Assembly (NCBI GenBank): GCA_905220665.1
Contig: CAJNAR010000013.1
Location: 310,001-374,000 of the forward strand
Source: Albugo candida
Lineage: Eukaryota; Oomycota; Peronosporomycetes; Albuginales; Albuginaceae
Direction: 5' to 3'
DNA length: 64,000 bases
The notes under the pieces are model-generated. The model was not told the DNA's origin and ran no database searches. It was given only the letters and a program-made list of their open reading frames with translations. The translations under genes were made by a program, and so were the position numbers. Positions 1 through 10,423 of the stretch are shown here, piece by piece; position 1 is the stretch's first letter; each line of letters starts with the position of its first letter.

Positions 1-100
1 CTACGTTCATAGAAGGCATATCAAGTGGCTTGCTGGACAAGATCTTGTTCAGAATGATTTGATAATAGCGATGCGTGGCTATGCTGACAATAACATACAT
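1..100 (-). CDS. Possible 5' exon of an unknown gene, cut by the window edge
   Basis: Reading leftwards from an ATG at 98-100, the frame stays open to base 1 (33 codons) and reads like protein, with a Ser-Ser-Lys-Pro-Leu-Asp-Met-Pro stretch near the edge. It would be divergent to the kinesin gene starting at 311, with about 210 bases of shared promoter between them. No family is recognised, and an open frame this short can arise by chance. Confidence 0.25.
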   Translation of the reverse strand, partial: MYVIVSIATHRYYQIILNKILSSKPLDMPSMNV

Positions 101-310
101 GGACTATTCTAGTTAAACGACTAGCGCATTATTTGCCCTGTCTTTGCAGCTGGTTGCATTACATGCCCTTCACGTTTTGATTCGTCAAATACACGATATC
201 TTTATCCATTGCCAATCAGTTATTTTCAATTCACATGCTCTCATTGGCTAGCTTCCTGCAAATGTATTAATAATTGAGAAGGCAGACAGAAGCTATCAAA
301 TAGATCCCCT

Positions 311-2907
311 ATGGTGACTCCAAAAGTAAGTTTATGACCATTCATAAAGATGTATCTCTAACACTTAATGACTTAATAGAACGGACAAAATGGCAACGTT
401 CGCGTTTGTTGCCGACTAAGACCTTTCAACGCGAAAGAATTTAACCAAAACGAACGCAAATGTGTTCAAACAAGCGAGAACATTGTATACTGCAAGGTGC
501 GCTATTCACGCGCGATCAGAATGTATCAAATTTCTCATCTTTTTCTGTAGAGAGAAGCGGTGTCTCATGAATTTCAGTTTGACCACGTGTTTACCGAACA
601 AGACGACCAGTTAATCGTCTTTGATGCGGTAGCCCGACCCGCTGTTGAAGGTGTGATCATGTAATCATATGAAGCTGTGTTATTATATATAACTGCTATC
701 TGTAGATATCATCGGAGGATATAACTCAACAATTCTCACGTACGGACAGACGTCGTCCGGAAAAACGTACACGATGCAAGCTGCCGATAATGGTGGCTCT
801 GAAACTCACGGAATTGTACCAAGAACAGCTATCGAGCTTTTTAATCGCATCCATACTGCTGATGCCAACTTGGAATTCACAACTAAAGTGAGTTATCTTG
901 AAATTTATATGGAGCAAGTGTGCGATCTTTTGGGTCCTCGAAAAGCGCGAGGGAATCTACAAATTCGGGAAGACGCAGAACGTGGTTTTTTTGTTGAAAA
1001 CATGATGGAGATGTGTGTCACAAGCCCAGAAGAATTCATGCATCACGTCATTGAAGGGACCAACAAGCGTGCTATTGCTGCAACCCAGATGAATGAACGC
1101 AGCTCACGCAGTCACAGCGTTCTTATGGTGACAGTGTCCCAGAGACATATTGAAACACAAGTGGTAAAATCAGGAAAACTGTACCTTGTGGATCTGGCTG
1201 GCTCTGAAATGGTCAGGAAAACTGAAGCTGTCGGACAACGGCTCGAGGAGGCAAAGATGATTAATAGATCATTGTCTACCCTTGGAATAGTCATCAACAA
1301 TCTGACGGACCCAAATATGAGTCATGTCCCGTATCGAGACAGCAAACTCACTCGCATTCTGCAAGACTCTCTTGGTGGAAATTCACGGACAACGCTGATT
1401 GTCAACATATCGTGCAGCAATATGAATTCAGCTGAGACTCTTTCAACCCTTCGGTTTGGTAGCCGCGCGAAAAAGATCAAAAATCAAGCAGTGATAAATG
1501 AGCGAAAGAGTGCCGATGACCTGATAAATACTGTGAAAGCACTAGAAAAAGATTTACAATTGGAAAAAAATCGCGTCACTGCGTTGAAGAATCGACTGGA
1601 GTGTACAACTTTGTATGAAATTGGGCTGGTAACCAGCATTCATCAAACATTAGGATTGAAAACGGCAGCTTCAAGTGCTCATGACGCAGCCATGTTATCT
1701 GACGCAAGTATTATCGAGACTTTTCGACAACTTCAGAAAAAGTTTACAAACCTGGAAGAAGAATTAATTGAGGTACAACTGGAGTCTGATCGACGAGGGA
1801 ATACAATCCAAGATTTGAATGCTCAACTGGACAGCAAAAATCGGTCGATGGAGTCGTCTGAGCTGAGTTGGATGGAAGCCGAAGAAGAGAACAAGAGAGT
1901 TGTGGCGAAATTGGAACTCGCGCTGAAAATGAAAGAGATTCAGTACACCGAGCTCCAGTCTGATCACGAGCGACTAAATTTCGAGCACAAGGAATTGACG
2001 ACTCACACGGAGAAAGTTGAACAGCAACTCGAGCTGCTGTCATCAGACGAAGCAAATCGACTAAGCTTTTGTGATACTGTAGAATCGCAGTCACCATGTG
2101 CAGCGAACGATATGGAGTGGCCACCGAAACGAAAAGTTGATTTCGAAAATGACTGCATGTTGGAACGTATTCCTTCGACCAGTACACCTTCATCCTCACT
2201 CGAAGATGTTCAACAACGCCTAAATGTATCGGTGGAAATGCCGCTGAAGGACTCGATCATACAAAGCGTTCCTGTACTTGCGTCAACGGATCAAACCGGT
2301 GTGACATCAGGACTTACAGAGAAAGAACGCAAACACATGCAAGCCATTCAGCAAAAGTTGGAGCATTTGGTTGCAGTACACCGTCAGCTTCTTCGAAAGT
2401 TTGCAACATCGGAAATGAACGCCAAAGAAATGAAACGAAAAGTTGCAGTACGTGACGATCGAATCAAGAAACTAGAAGGGAGTAATCGACAAATCACAGA
2501 GAGTCTGCGGAAGCAGGCAGAGAAGCATGTGGAGGAACTCATTCGTCTACGGGATCAGATTACAGATTTTAGTGGCGCACAAAGAGCACATTTTGAGAGC
2601 CATGGAAATACGGAAGGAACGCTCATCAAAACGCTGCGTGGCGGAGGAGCTGCGGGACCGCTTTATTCATTTGATCACCCACGTCAATGCGATGATCAAG
2701 TCCGACCTATACGTGGGGGCAGTCAGCGCGCATCGGATTCTTCAACTTCGAAAGAATCTATTGCAGAACTTGAAGAGAAACTACGAACTGAAGAGCCTTT
2801 CCAGTCGAGCGAATCTTTTTTTTACCGGCTCTTTCGGTTCTAGGATCGTTATCAAATCCACACGGATCAGAGACTCAGTTGGAGCAGGTGGGCTTCGTAC
2901 ATTATGA
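311..2907 (+). CDS. Kinesin-1-like motor protein
   Basis: A microtubule motor with an N-terminal ATPase head and a coiled-coil tail. Proposed exons are 311-325, 380-496, 551-650 and 706-2528, with the tail continuing in another frame to 2907. The 54-55 nt introns fall in frame and rebuild a canonical head: NVRVCCRLRPFN at the start, the P-loop GQTSSGKT at residues 91-98 (just after the third splice), switch I NERSSRSHS at about 207-215, switch II DLAGSE at about 240-245, then the conserved VPYRDSKLTRILQDSLGG block. The ETLSTLRFGSRAKKIKN segment is most like kinesin-1 heavy chains. The next 450 or so residues are Glu/Lys/Leu-rich coiled coil. Near 2529-2572 the plausible frame moves by +1: either a 37-nt intron (2529-2565) or a one-base frameshift. 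Without splicing, the original frame ends at 2843. The model gives about 798 residues. The family call is secure; the C-terminus is not. Confidence 0.88.
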
Positions 2908-3049
2908 CGTCCTTGTGCTCTTAGAGTAGCCTGATCAAAAAAGCTGGATCAGCGCATGCTTATTCGTCCATCGTCGAATGATACAGCCGTTATTTTTGTC
3001 GTTGTAGCGTTATTGTGGACATGTCGAGATATCGATGACATGATGTAAT

Positions 3050-3145
3050 TGTCAAAGTGTAAGAGTGTCAAAGTGTAAGAGTGTAGAAGTGTAGTGTAAA
3101 AGTGTAAAAGTGTAAGAGTGTAAAAGTGTAGTGTAAAAGTGAGAT
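3050..3145. repeat. Low-complexity GTGTAA(R)A tandem tract
   Basis: About 95 bases of irregular repeats of gtgtaagA, gtgtaaaA and gtgtagA. It lies downstream of the kinesin gene and just before the duplicated block. No coding potential. Confidence 0.8.
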
Positions 3146-3249
3146 GTTAAAATGATATATTGATTTCTGTTCCCGATTTGGAAGATTTGTGGCATAGGAT
3201 GTTTGACTGTGGTATCCCCCGTCACGCCGAATTTAAATCCACAATCCAA

Positions 3250-3990
3250 ATCTGCTCAAATAACTTGGTATTCATTTGCATGAGAAATTTTATCTTATCT
3301 ATGGAAATATATCGGACTGCACCAAGTTGCGTTACCAAAATACGTGTAAATATTCCGTATCGTCGACAACGTGACAGCATCATCGATGAGCGAGTACTTG
3401 GAAGAGTGTACCATTGATAAAAGTACGGTGCATATTGCATTCGTGGATTTTGACTATTGCATTCTATTTATCTTATTCAAATGAGGTCAAATGGGATGGA
3501 TCCTATGTACATGAAGCGGTAGAAACGTGGTATGGAATATACTTGACAAGGAAGAGTGAATGCACATGCATTGCAGCATGCACTCGGGTGGGAGAAAAGT
3601 GCATGTGTGGCACATCTATTCGAATTAAGAGCAAATGTATGGATCAGGTGGTGCAAGCACATTTCAGCTTTATCTGTTTTTGGGCTTGAGTAATTACATT
3701 GTTCAGCGAATTCTAGAGTCCGAATCACTCACTGACGTAGACTCAAGATACACTTCATGTGGCCTTGTACGAAGTTTGATGTCCAGATTTGCTGGAGCTG
3801 GAAACGCATATCTTATGGAATTGTGACGTGATGTTCAAAGACATAACGCAAAGCTGCATGAAGATTATACAGAGTTGTGCGGACTCGATCACATACGGTG
3901 TTCGATATCAAGAAAGGGGGAGGGGAACACGAGTCCGAGTTCTGGAGACACTGCTGTCGTGTCCTCTGTACAACAGTAGTAGATACCTTA
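3250..3990 (+). pseudogene. Decayed ORF with a zf-RVT-like Cys/His motif (copy 1)
   Basis: Open pieces in shifting frames run through this stretch and match the copy at 6340-7092. The fragments contain CTSCG followed, about 20 codons on and in another frame, by ETHILWNC. That spacing is reminiscent of the C-terminal zinc-binding motif of non-LTR retrotransposon reverse transcriptases (zf-RVT). No polymerase domain is visible, so the link is weak. If it was a gene, it is broken here. Confidence 0.3.
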
Positions 3991-4102
3991 CACTCCAGCT
4001 AGGATTTATCTATATCATGTTCAGTTATGTCTTCTGTAATGCCCTACCAATCAATTTAGGAAATGTAGCATTTCCAACCTTATGTGTTGTCTCTGACCAG
4101 TT

Positions 4103-4324
4103 TTATTGCAAGTATGGCTTGAATCCTTCTATAATATACAAATGAAAGACCAAACACAATGAAGCGCGGTAATATGATTTCAATGCGCACAAGATAATGT
4201 CAATGTCCTTTTCAATTAAAATGTTTATGAATGCAAAAAAGTATAAACCGAATAGTATGCGTTGATATGCTGCACTAGCGAAGCCTGTCATCTTTGCAGC
4301 GTCGCGTCTATCGTTGTCCTTCAA
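4103..4324 (-). CDS. Small hydrophobic ORF (73 aa), copy 1
   Basis: A minus-strand ORF with one hydrophobic stretch (about residues 24-35, LFGLYFFAFINI). A full-length counterpart at 7193-7414 differs at five or so residues, mostly by conservative changes. Preservation of the frame may only reflect recent duplication. No family recognised. Confidence 0.2.
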   Translation of the reverse strand: MKDNDRRDAAKMTGFASAAYQRILFGLYFFAFINILIEKDIDIILCALKSYYRASLCLVFHLYIIEGFKPYLQ

Positions 4325-5185
4325 CCATGATCATCTGATCGATATGGCGATCAAAAAGGATCAGGTGCCTGATGCATACGTATCCTGCTGAGATTACCCC
4401 GTTTTTGGTTGCCTGGTGCAATTATACGATCACACAGTCATGCTGCATATGTTGATCTGGCTTGTAGCAGAGTCATTGCTGGATACGTGAAGCTGGCTTG
4501 TTTGTGGGCTGTCTAGAATGGTATCTAGAATACTTCAATCTGCTGAATACCACCTCGCACCTATTCCATAAACTCTAAAGGAGCTCCACATCCAATTCTG
4601 TTCCATATCCATGCCAGCTCCAGCTCCAGCTCCCATAATTGCTGCAACCGAACTGCACTTACAATGAGTACCAACGAGATTGATTCAGCTTACTTTGTAT
4701 TGTAGCCTCACGTATGTTCAAACATCGAAAAAGGTCGTGTACAAGTAGCTCTTAGCGTAAGAGAGGCGGCATATAGCATGTGTAACTTTACCTGTCCATC
4801 TTGGCCATGTATCACATGATATAAATTAGTATAGTGATGCGTATCGTGCTGTATACTCTATTTATACTTTTTATGAGCAGTTACGGTCCGAGGTCTTTTG
4901 AAGTACAGTACGTGTCCGAGCCGGTCCTTAGCTCTAAGAAATACAAATCCGAAGATGTGGCAAACCACCACATTAGGATCAAGATCAAGAAGAGGGATAG
5001 CTAGGGTCAAACACGTGTGCACTGGTTTAGCGGATCTGAATCATATATACTCTTCTGCTTGTGCTACTATGACGCTTTGAACTCTAGTGATGCATTGACA
5101 CTGACCAGCTTGAGTTTTATAGAGAAATGAAGTGTAATCAAACAAAAGTCGACTAATTTTATTATATTACATTATTAATCAATCG

Positions 5186-5650
5186 CTAATTAGCAGCGTA
5201 TGCACACAGCATACCTCGAGTTTCGGAGAGTAGCGTCTCTATCTCTTGCAGGAGTTCTTCAGACTCCAAGATATCATCCTCCTCATTCTCATATTCCAAC
5301 ACCGAGCTGACTTCAGCGTCTTCCTCTTCCATCGCAAGGCCTTCTTCAATTTTTCGGAAGGCTTCCACCTGTTTCATCCCTTCGTCAATTGCCACATCCA
5401 GTTGTGCGACGAGATCCGCTCTCCATTGCTCGAAACCTTGTTCGGCCAAACCTTGTTCGGAGAGGGTCGTAACCTTCGTCATGTAAACGGGTTCCTTAGG
5501 TAATATCGGTTCGACGCAGACGATCTTTTTAGCGGGGACGTTCCTGTGCGTTGATGCGAACCATGATTTGATGGTCTTTGTGACCGCGGAGAGCAAACGC
5601 TCGACCATTGAAATAGTTGCTTGTGCTAGAGTTGCCAAATCTTCTAACAT
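5186..5650 (-). CDS. Hypothetical acidic 154-aa protein of a repeated family
   Basis: An intact ORF ending in CAYAAN. It is rich in Glu and probably helical: about residues 75-145 are dominated by Glu, Leu and Met, with KQVEAFRKIEEGLAMEEEDA at the centre. There is no signal peptide, membrane segment or known motif. A second copy is split and frameshifted (7980-8034 plus 10424-10810), and a third, decayed copy lies at 21399-21610 on the other strand, so the sequence is repetitive. Upstream, an open frame (5660-5965) ends in a TAA three codons before this ATG and in the same frame, so the ancestral protein may have been longer. It could be a host gene family or an ORF of an uncharacterised transposon. 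Function unknown. Confidence 0.4.
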   Translation of the reverse strand: MLEDLATLAQATISMVERLLSAVTKTIKSWFASTHRNVPAKKIVCVEPILPKEPVYMTKVTTLSEQGLAEQGFEQWRADLVAQLDVAIDEGMKQVEAFRKIEEGLAMEEEDAEVSSVLEYENEEDDILESEELLQEIETLLSETRGMLCAYAAN

Positions 5651-5659
5651 TGTTGCTTT

Positions 5660-5965
5660 TTATTTTTTAATGAGCCTGATGCGATCGGAAAGGCGAGCAC
5701 ACACCAGGTCATTTTCCTTCATCTCCATGCTAAGAGACCAGGATGCTTCAGCGACTTCTGATGGCTTTTTAAATAGATTCCCATCCGTTACGTACGGTAA
5801 CAATATCCTTAGGTATCCGCACTTAAAGGAAGCCTGATCGGTATCGTGTTGCTCGAGAGACACACAGTAATACCTTCTCGACCTCATGGCTAGGATCAAG
5901 AGATATGAAGCCTCTTCCGAGAATGAGATGGGCAAAACTCGATCAATCAGTAAGAATGTCAGCAC
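5660..5965 (-). pseudogene. Upstream in-frame extension of the acidic ORF
   Basis: About 100 codons are open in the same frame as the 154-aa ORF, with one TAA (5660-5662) between them. The motif MEMKENDLVC followed by SDRIRLI is also present in the second copy at about 10840-10890, where no stop occupies this point but the frame is lost further on. This suggests one longer ancestral ORF that each copy has broken differently. Confidence 0.3.
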
Positions 5966-6339
5966 ATTTCCAAAGAGAGTTTTGCCGGTGGAAACATTAT
6001 CTCTACTCAGTATGACAACGTGCTCGAGTTTTATTGCTTCCGCTTGGCGAGAATTTATTCATTGGAAGAGTTTAGGCTTACGAGTTTGACTGTGGTCTCG
6101 AATGTCACGCTGAATGCAAATATACACTACAAGCCTACTCAAAGAACATGGCACTTTGGGCAAGAAATGAGGCGGTAACATACAAAAGGTATGAGAAGAA
6201 CGTTATCGGATGAGTTGCATCGGCGAAGCTTCATTTTCGTGCCCGAGTATTTCATCGATCACCACGCGTATAGATGGTCAAAAGTTTGATACGATGTCGG
6301 AAAAAGACCAATATCGAGTGCCTCAACGTTGAATTAACG

Positions 6340-7092
6340 AACTCGCCTTTGTTTGCCGCTACACTGAGAAGATTTATCTTGTATATGGGAATATATCGAT
6401 CAGCACCAAGCTGCGTCACCGAAATACGTGTAGATATTCTTTATTGTCGATATCGTGGCAGCAACATCGATGAGGAAGTACTTGAACTAGTTTACTACTG
6501 GCAAAAAGCGCGGTGCATCTTCCATACTTGGAGTTTGACTAATGCATTTTATTCCTCTCATCCAAATGAGGTCAAATAAGATGGATTCTATGTATATGAA
6601 GCAGGAGAAATGCAGTCTGGAAGATACTTGGACAAGAGAAGAGTGAGTTCACATGCATTGCAGTATGCACTCGGGTGGGAGAAAAGTGCATGTGAGGCAC
6701 ACCTATTCAAATTAATAGCAAATATATGGATCAGGTGGTGCAAGCACATTTCAGTCTTTCTGTTTTTGGGCTTGAGTAATTACATTGTTAAGCAAATTCT
6801 GAATTCCGAATCACTCACTGACGTAGACTCAAGATGCACTTCATGTGGCCTTGTACAAAGTTTGATCCCCAGATTTTCGATAGAGCTGGAAACGTATACC
6901 TTATGGAATTGTGACGTGATGTTCAAAGACATAACGCAAAGCTGCATGAAGATTATACAGAGTCGTGCGGACTCGATCACATACGGTGTTCGATATCAAG
7001 AAAGTGTGGGGGGGGAACACGAGTCCGAGTTCTGGAGTCACTGCTGTCGTGTCCTCTGTACAACAGTAGTAAATACCTTACACTCCAACTAG
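6340..7092 (+). pseudogene. Decayed ORF with a zf-RVT-like motif (copy 2)
   Basis: The better preserved counterpart of 3250-3990. Two frames, 6274-6579 and 6610-7092, are separated by a stop and hold the same peptide blocks, including CTSCG and, about 20 codons later, ELETYTLWNC in one continuous frame. The tentative reading is a relic of a non-LTR retrotransposon 3' domain. An unknown gene is equally possible. Confidence 0.3.
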
Positions 7093-7192
7093 GATTTATC
7101 TATGTCATGTTCAGTTATGTCTTCTGTAATGCCCTACCAATCAATTTAGGAAATGTAGCATTTCCAACCTTATGTGTTGTCTCTGACCAGTT

Positions 7193-7414
7193 TCATTGCA
7201 AGAATGGCTTGAATCCTTCCATAATATACAAATGAAAGACCAAACACAATGAAGCGCGGTAATATGATTTGAATGCGCACAAGATAATGTCAATGTCCTT
7301 TTTGATTAAGATGTTTATGAATGCAAAAAAGTATAAAGCGAATAGTATGCGTTGATATGCTGCACTAGCGAAGCCTGTCATCTTTGCAGCGTCGCGTCTA
7401 TCGTTGTCCTTCAA
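7193..7414 (-). CDS. Small hydrophobic ORF (73 aa), copy 2
   Basis: The duplicate of the ORF at 4103-4324, same length and frame with a few substitutions. It has a hydrophobic core and no recognised motif. It is listed because both copies keep the frame, but the copies are young enough for that to be uninformative. Confidence 0.2.
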   Translation of the reverse strand: MKDNDRRDAAKMTGFASAAYQRILFALYFFAFINILIKKDIDIILCAFKSYYRASLCLVFHLYIMEGFKPFLQ

Positions 7415-7979
7415 CCATGATCATCTGATCGATATGGCGATCAAAAAGGATCAGGTGCCTGATGCATACGTATCCTGCTGAGATTACCCCGTTTTTGGTT
7501 GCCTGGTGCAATTATACGATCACACAGTCATGCTGCATATGTTGATCTGGCTTGTAGCAGAGTCATTGCTGGATACGTGAAGCTGGCTTGTTTGTGGGCT
7601 ACCTAGAATGGTATCTAGAATACTTGAATCTGCTGAATACCACCTCAAAACTCTTTGCTCAAGTCTGAACGAGCTCCACATCCAATTCCGTATCCACCCA
7701 CACGTCCATATCCATGCCCAGCTCCAGCTCCCACAATTGCTGCAACCGAAGTGCACTTACACTGAGTACCAACGAGATTGATTCAGCTTACTTTGTCTTG
7801 TTGCCACAAGTATGTGAACCATCGAGAAAGGTCTTGCACAGGTAGCTCTCAACGTAAGAGAGGCGGCATATAGCATGTGTATCTTTATCTAACTAGCTTG
7901 ATCATGTACCAGCTTTAGTTCCATGGAGAAACATGAAGTGTAGTGAGAAATCATTATATTACAATATTAATCAATTGCG

Positions 7980-8034
7980 AATTAGCAGCGTATGCACACA
8001 GCATACCTCGAGTTTCAGTGAGTAGCGTCTCTAT
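7980..8034 (-). pseudogene. 3' end of the second acidic-ORF copy (left of the copia insertion)
   Basis: Encodes the terminal ETRGMLCAYAAN of the 154-aa family. The rest of the same copy resumes at 10424 beyond the retrotransposon, so this copy is disrupted. Confidence 0.6.
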
Positions 8035-8330
8035 TGTTAGGCGATACGGTTTCTGACAGGTAGTCAGGAGTTGAGTTTCAACTGGAAGACCCATTACAGG
8101 TAAATTCCGACCTTGCCTGAACGGCTGTTTGTTGGCAACAGGATAGATGAGGCGAGGAGAGGGGGTCACCACGTGGGATCAGACGGGCGTCATGTGAAAC
8201 CTCACATTCTCAAGCTTCTAATGCCGTTGCACATCCATGTTGTGATGTTGACAAACAAGGCCAATGCTAAATACATTTTACTTTTATTTCTTCCTCCATT
8301 GCATGAACAACAATTTGAATACATTCAGCA
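8035..8330 (+). repeat. 5' LTR of the deleted copia element
   Basis: Starts tgttaggcgatacgg and ends acattcagca, so it follows the TG...CA rule. It is homologous to 10146-10423 and, reversed, to 54283-54592. Confidence 0.75.
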
Positions 8331-8346
8331 GGTTATGAGCCCAAAG
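8331..8346 (+). other. Primer-binding site, half-tRNA initiator Met type
   Basis: The sequence ggttatgagcccaaag directly follows the LTR. It is complementary to the anticodon arm of eukaryotic initiator tRNA-Met, the internal priming site known from Drosophila copia. The same sequence follows the LTR of the relative at 54267-54282. Confidence 0.65.
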
Positions 8347-9490
8347 AACGTGTCGTCGGCGCAGCTTGTCAAGCTACACCCGCTGTTGTGTTCGATAGTT
8401 AGGATACGACAAATGACCAAGAATTGGAAGAAAAGTCGGCAGTGCCCGCGGCGGTACTGGTCAAGATGCTCGCCATGCTTGGTGACTTGTCGGTGTAGGA
8501 TGGAATTCTCGCGGGCCGGACAAGCACAACAACATCGCAAGGAACCAGCGGAGTCAAGCACTTTTGTTTCGGTTTTGGGATCAGCGGCAGGTATTATCCG
8601 CAGACTTTGAAGGATACCCTCTTCCAACCGTTCGCCAAATAGTTCGCCAAATTTATCGTCGGCCACCTACTTTGGTGCTCGACCACCAGTTTATGCTGGA
8701 AATATGGCTGACCCACCGGCTCAGGTGGATGGTAACTATGGAATGGGTCAGAGACCTGAGTGAGCCTTCATGGACAGGGTGCACATGCAGGAGTGTACCC
8801 AGGTATGCGTACATCAGGTCCTAGTTATTACCAACCTGGGCACCCGAAGGCGCACCGGATCCTCGCCAACGAAATTGGCACTGCATCCTTTCGACGGAAA
8901 GAAACTCACTCTATCGTGGACTTGGTAGTGGGTTTATTGGATGGGGAAAAGAATTTTTGCGACAAGTTGGTTTCTCCCTGATTTTGAGTGTCCTGAAGAC
9001 ATCAAGGTTGATGTTCTTTGGTCAACACCTTGCAGGAATTGCACAGAAGTATTGTAGTCGGCCGGTGGAAACTTGGTGGACTGAGAGTCAGACCTTGAAG
9101 CCTGCTGTGCAAAGATTGCTCCAAAGTTTCTCTACCAAGAGAACGCCTGCATAGAGCATGAAGCTGTTTATTGCGCCCAAGTCATCACAGCGTAGCTGGA
9201 AAGAAATTTTTTTGTTCCTGACAGCTGTGAGTGACGTATCCGGAGACGAGGAAAACCATGTCTTGAACAACATGGTCCACTATGCTGATACAACAATGCA
9301 TGGGAAAGACCTTATCGTCACTTGGGAAAAGGATGCGTGTTGTTTGCTCTTCGCTTTCAAAGGATGCGATGCGCACGACGATGTTGTCCGGTTTGGACCG
9401 GAATAGGGTTGACTACCTACGAAAGGCTGAAGAGCTCGGCCAATTTGCACAATCACGGAGTTCGACGTTCGAGTCAACCATTTACCAAAT
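8347..9490 (+). pseudogene. copia gag remnant, many frameshifts
   Basis: Pieces of one Gag protein appear in alternating frames: a Pro/Gly-rich N-terminal part, then a HPFDGKE block at about 8890, PEDIKVDV/GQHLAGIAQKY at about 8995-9050, WWTESQTLKPAVQRLLQSF at about 9075-9130, and RSWKEIFLFLTAVSD to about 9240, with RVDYLRKAEELGQFAQS at about 9400-9455. The same blocks occur on the minus strand at 53466-54265. At least four frame breaks make it non-functional. The block order supports a single decayed gag. Confidence 0.7.
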
Positions 9491-9784
9491 ATAGAGCTAT
9501 CTGGTCGCGGGGAAGCTAGTTAGAGGACTTTTGCCATTACAGCTGTAGAGTGGATGTTACGATTCTTAGATGTATGGATCGAATCCTGACAGATTACTAT
9601 CACTTGCCTGGTTGTTTATCTCACTCCGGAGCTTTCGTTGCGTCAATATGTTCCAAGATGCCTATCTTCTCGATTTCAAAGTTAAAACTGTGTTTTGGCG
9701 CTTTCCTGAAATGCACCGTCTTCTCTGATTACGCTGAGAAAAGGTCGTGAGTCTTGCCATGATACATGCATTAGATACTTCTTA

Positions 9785-10150
9785 GTGCGTCTGCTGAATA
9801 TCATGTATCTTTTTCTCATTCCGTTCACGCATAGGCACGAGCGTCTCTTCCACTTTCTCTATAAACACGTCATCGCACACGAGGGTTATTCGTCGAGCGA
9901 TGATGGCCGACTTGCAGACAAAGTCGTTTCCTACACCAAGATTTCTACCGCGAGCGCGAAACATGTCGACATTCGTTTCAAATTCATCTGTCACTACGCT
10001 CAAGCTAGAGTCGTGCAGCCAAGCTTTTTCAAGTCTAATGATACGATGACGTATCTGCTGACTAAGGCACTACCAGCGCCAAGGATCTCGTGCCTGCTTG
10101 GGGTGTATAAGTTTAAGCTGATCCAAGATGACGTCGAGGAGGAGTGTTAG
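9785..10150 (+). pseudogene. copia pol C-terminal (RNase H tail) remnant
   Basis: The second half of this open frame reads AKHVDIRFKFICHYAQ... then LLTKALPAPR, the usual end of copia-type RNase H (K-H-I-D-V-R-x-H-F-I and D-x-L-T-K motifs). It terminates at the first bases of the 3' LTR. The catalytic part upstream is missing. Confidence 0.7.
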
Positions 10151-10423
10151 ACGATACCGTTTTATGACAAGTCGTCAAGGGCTTAAGTTTCAACTGAAAG
10201 ACCCATCACAGGTAAAGTTCTACCTTACCTGGACGCTATTTGGTGACAACATGACAGATAGGGTGAGAAGAGACGGGCCCTACGTGGGACCAGACGGACG
10301 TCATGTGAAAATTGACATAGTCAAGTTGCATGTTGTAGTGCTGACAAAAAAGGTTACTGCTAAATATTTTTTACTTTTCTTTCTGCCTCTATTGCAACAA
10401 GCGCATGTCGCATACATTCAACA
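10146..10423 (+). repeat. 3' LTR of the deleted copia element
   Basis: Starts tgttagacgatacc and ends acattcaaca. It is similar throughout to 8035-8330 but visibly diverged, so the insertion is not recent. Confidence 0.7.

Larger units (their letters stand above)
3205..5975. repeat. Segmental duplication, copy 1
   Basis: This stretch matches 6083-8034 plus 10424-10975 in the same order and orientation. By eye, long parts are very similar (for example 4000-4680 against 7090-7770), while the ends are more diverged. The copy carries plus-strand decayed ORFs with a zinc-knuckle-like motif, a small minus-strand ORF and the acidic 154-residue minus-strand ORF. It may be a multi-copy element of unknown class, or a gene-containing local duplication. 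Confidence 0.8.
8035..10423 (+). mobile_element. Internally deleted Ty1/copia LTR retrotransposon
   Basis: Two direct LTRs flank 1.8 kb. The inside starts with a primer-binding site matching half of the initiator tRNA-Met, then a frameshifted gag. It ends with the last part of a copia RNase H domain, whose final codons (Glu-Glu-Cys) run straight into the second LTR after a purine-rich gaggaggag tract. Protease, integrase and most of the reverse transcriptase are missing, so the element could not have moved by itself in this form. It sits inside copy 2 of the segmental duplication. A truncated relative with LTR and gag lies at 53466-54592. Confidence 0.8.

Noticed and set aside
1744..2199. Long minus-strand ORF (151 codons) opposite the kinesin coiled coil
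   Set aside because: It lies entirely antisense to a convincing coiled-coil coding region and has no motif. Such shadows are common opposite Glu/Lys-rich coding sequence.
8325..8666. Minus-strand 113-codon ORF across the copia primer site and gag
   Set aside because: Gag homology with 53466-54265 shows that the coding sense is plus strand; the ORF is antisense to it.
9782..10003. Minus-strand ORF of 73 codons in the copia element
   Set aside because: It is antisense to the recognisable RNase H tail that reads on the plus strand into the 3' LTR.
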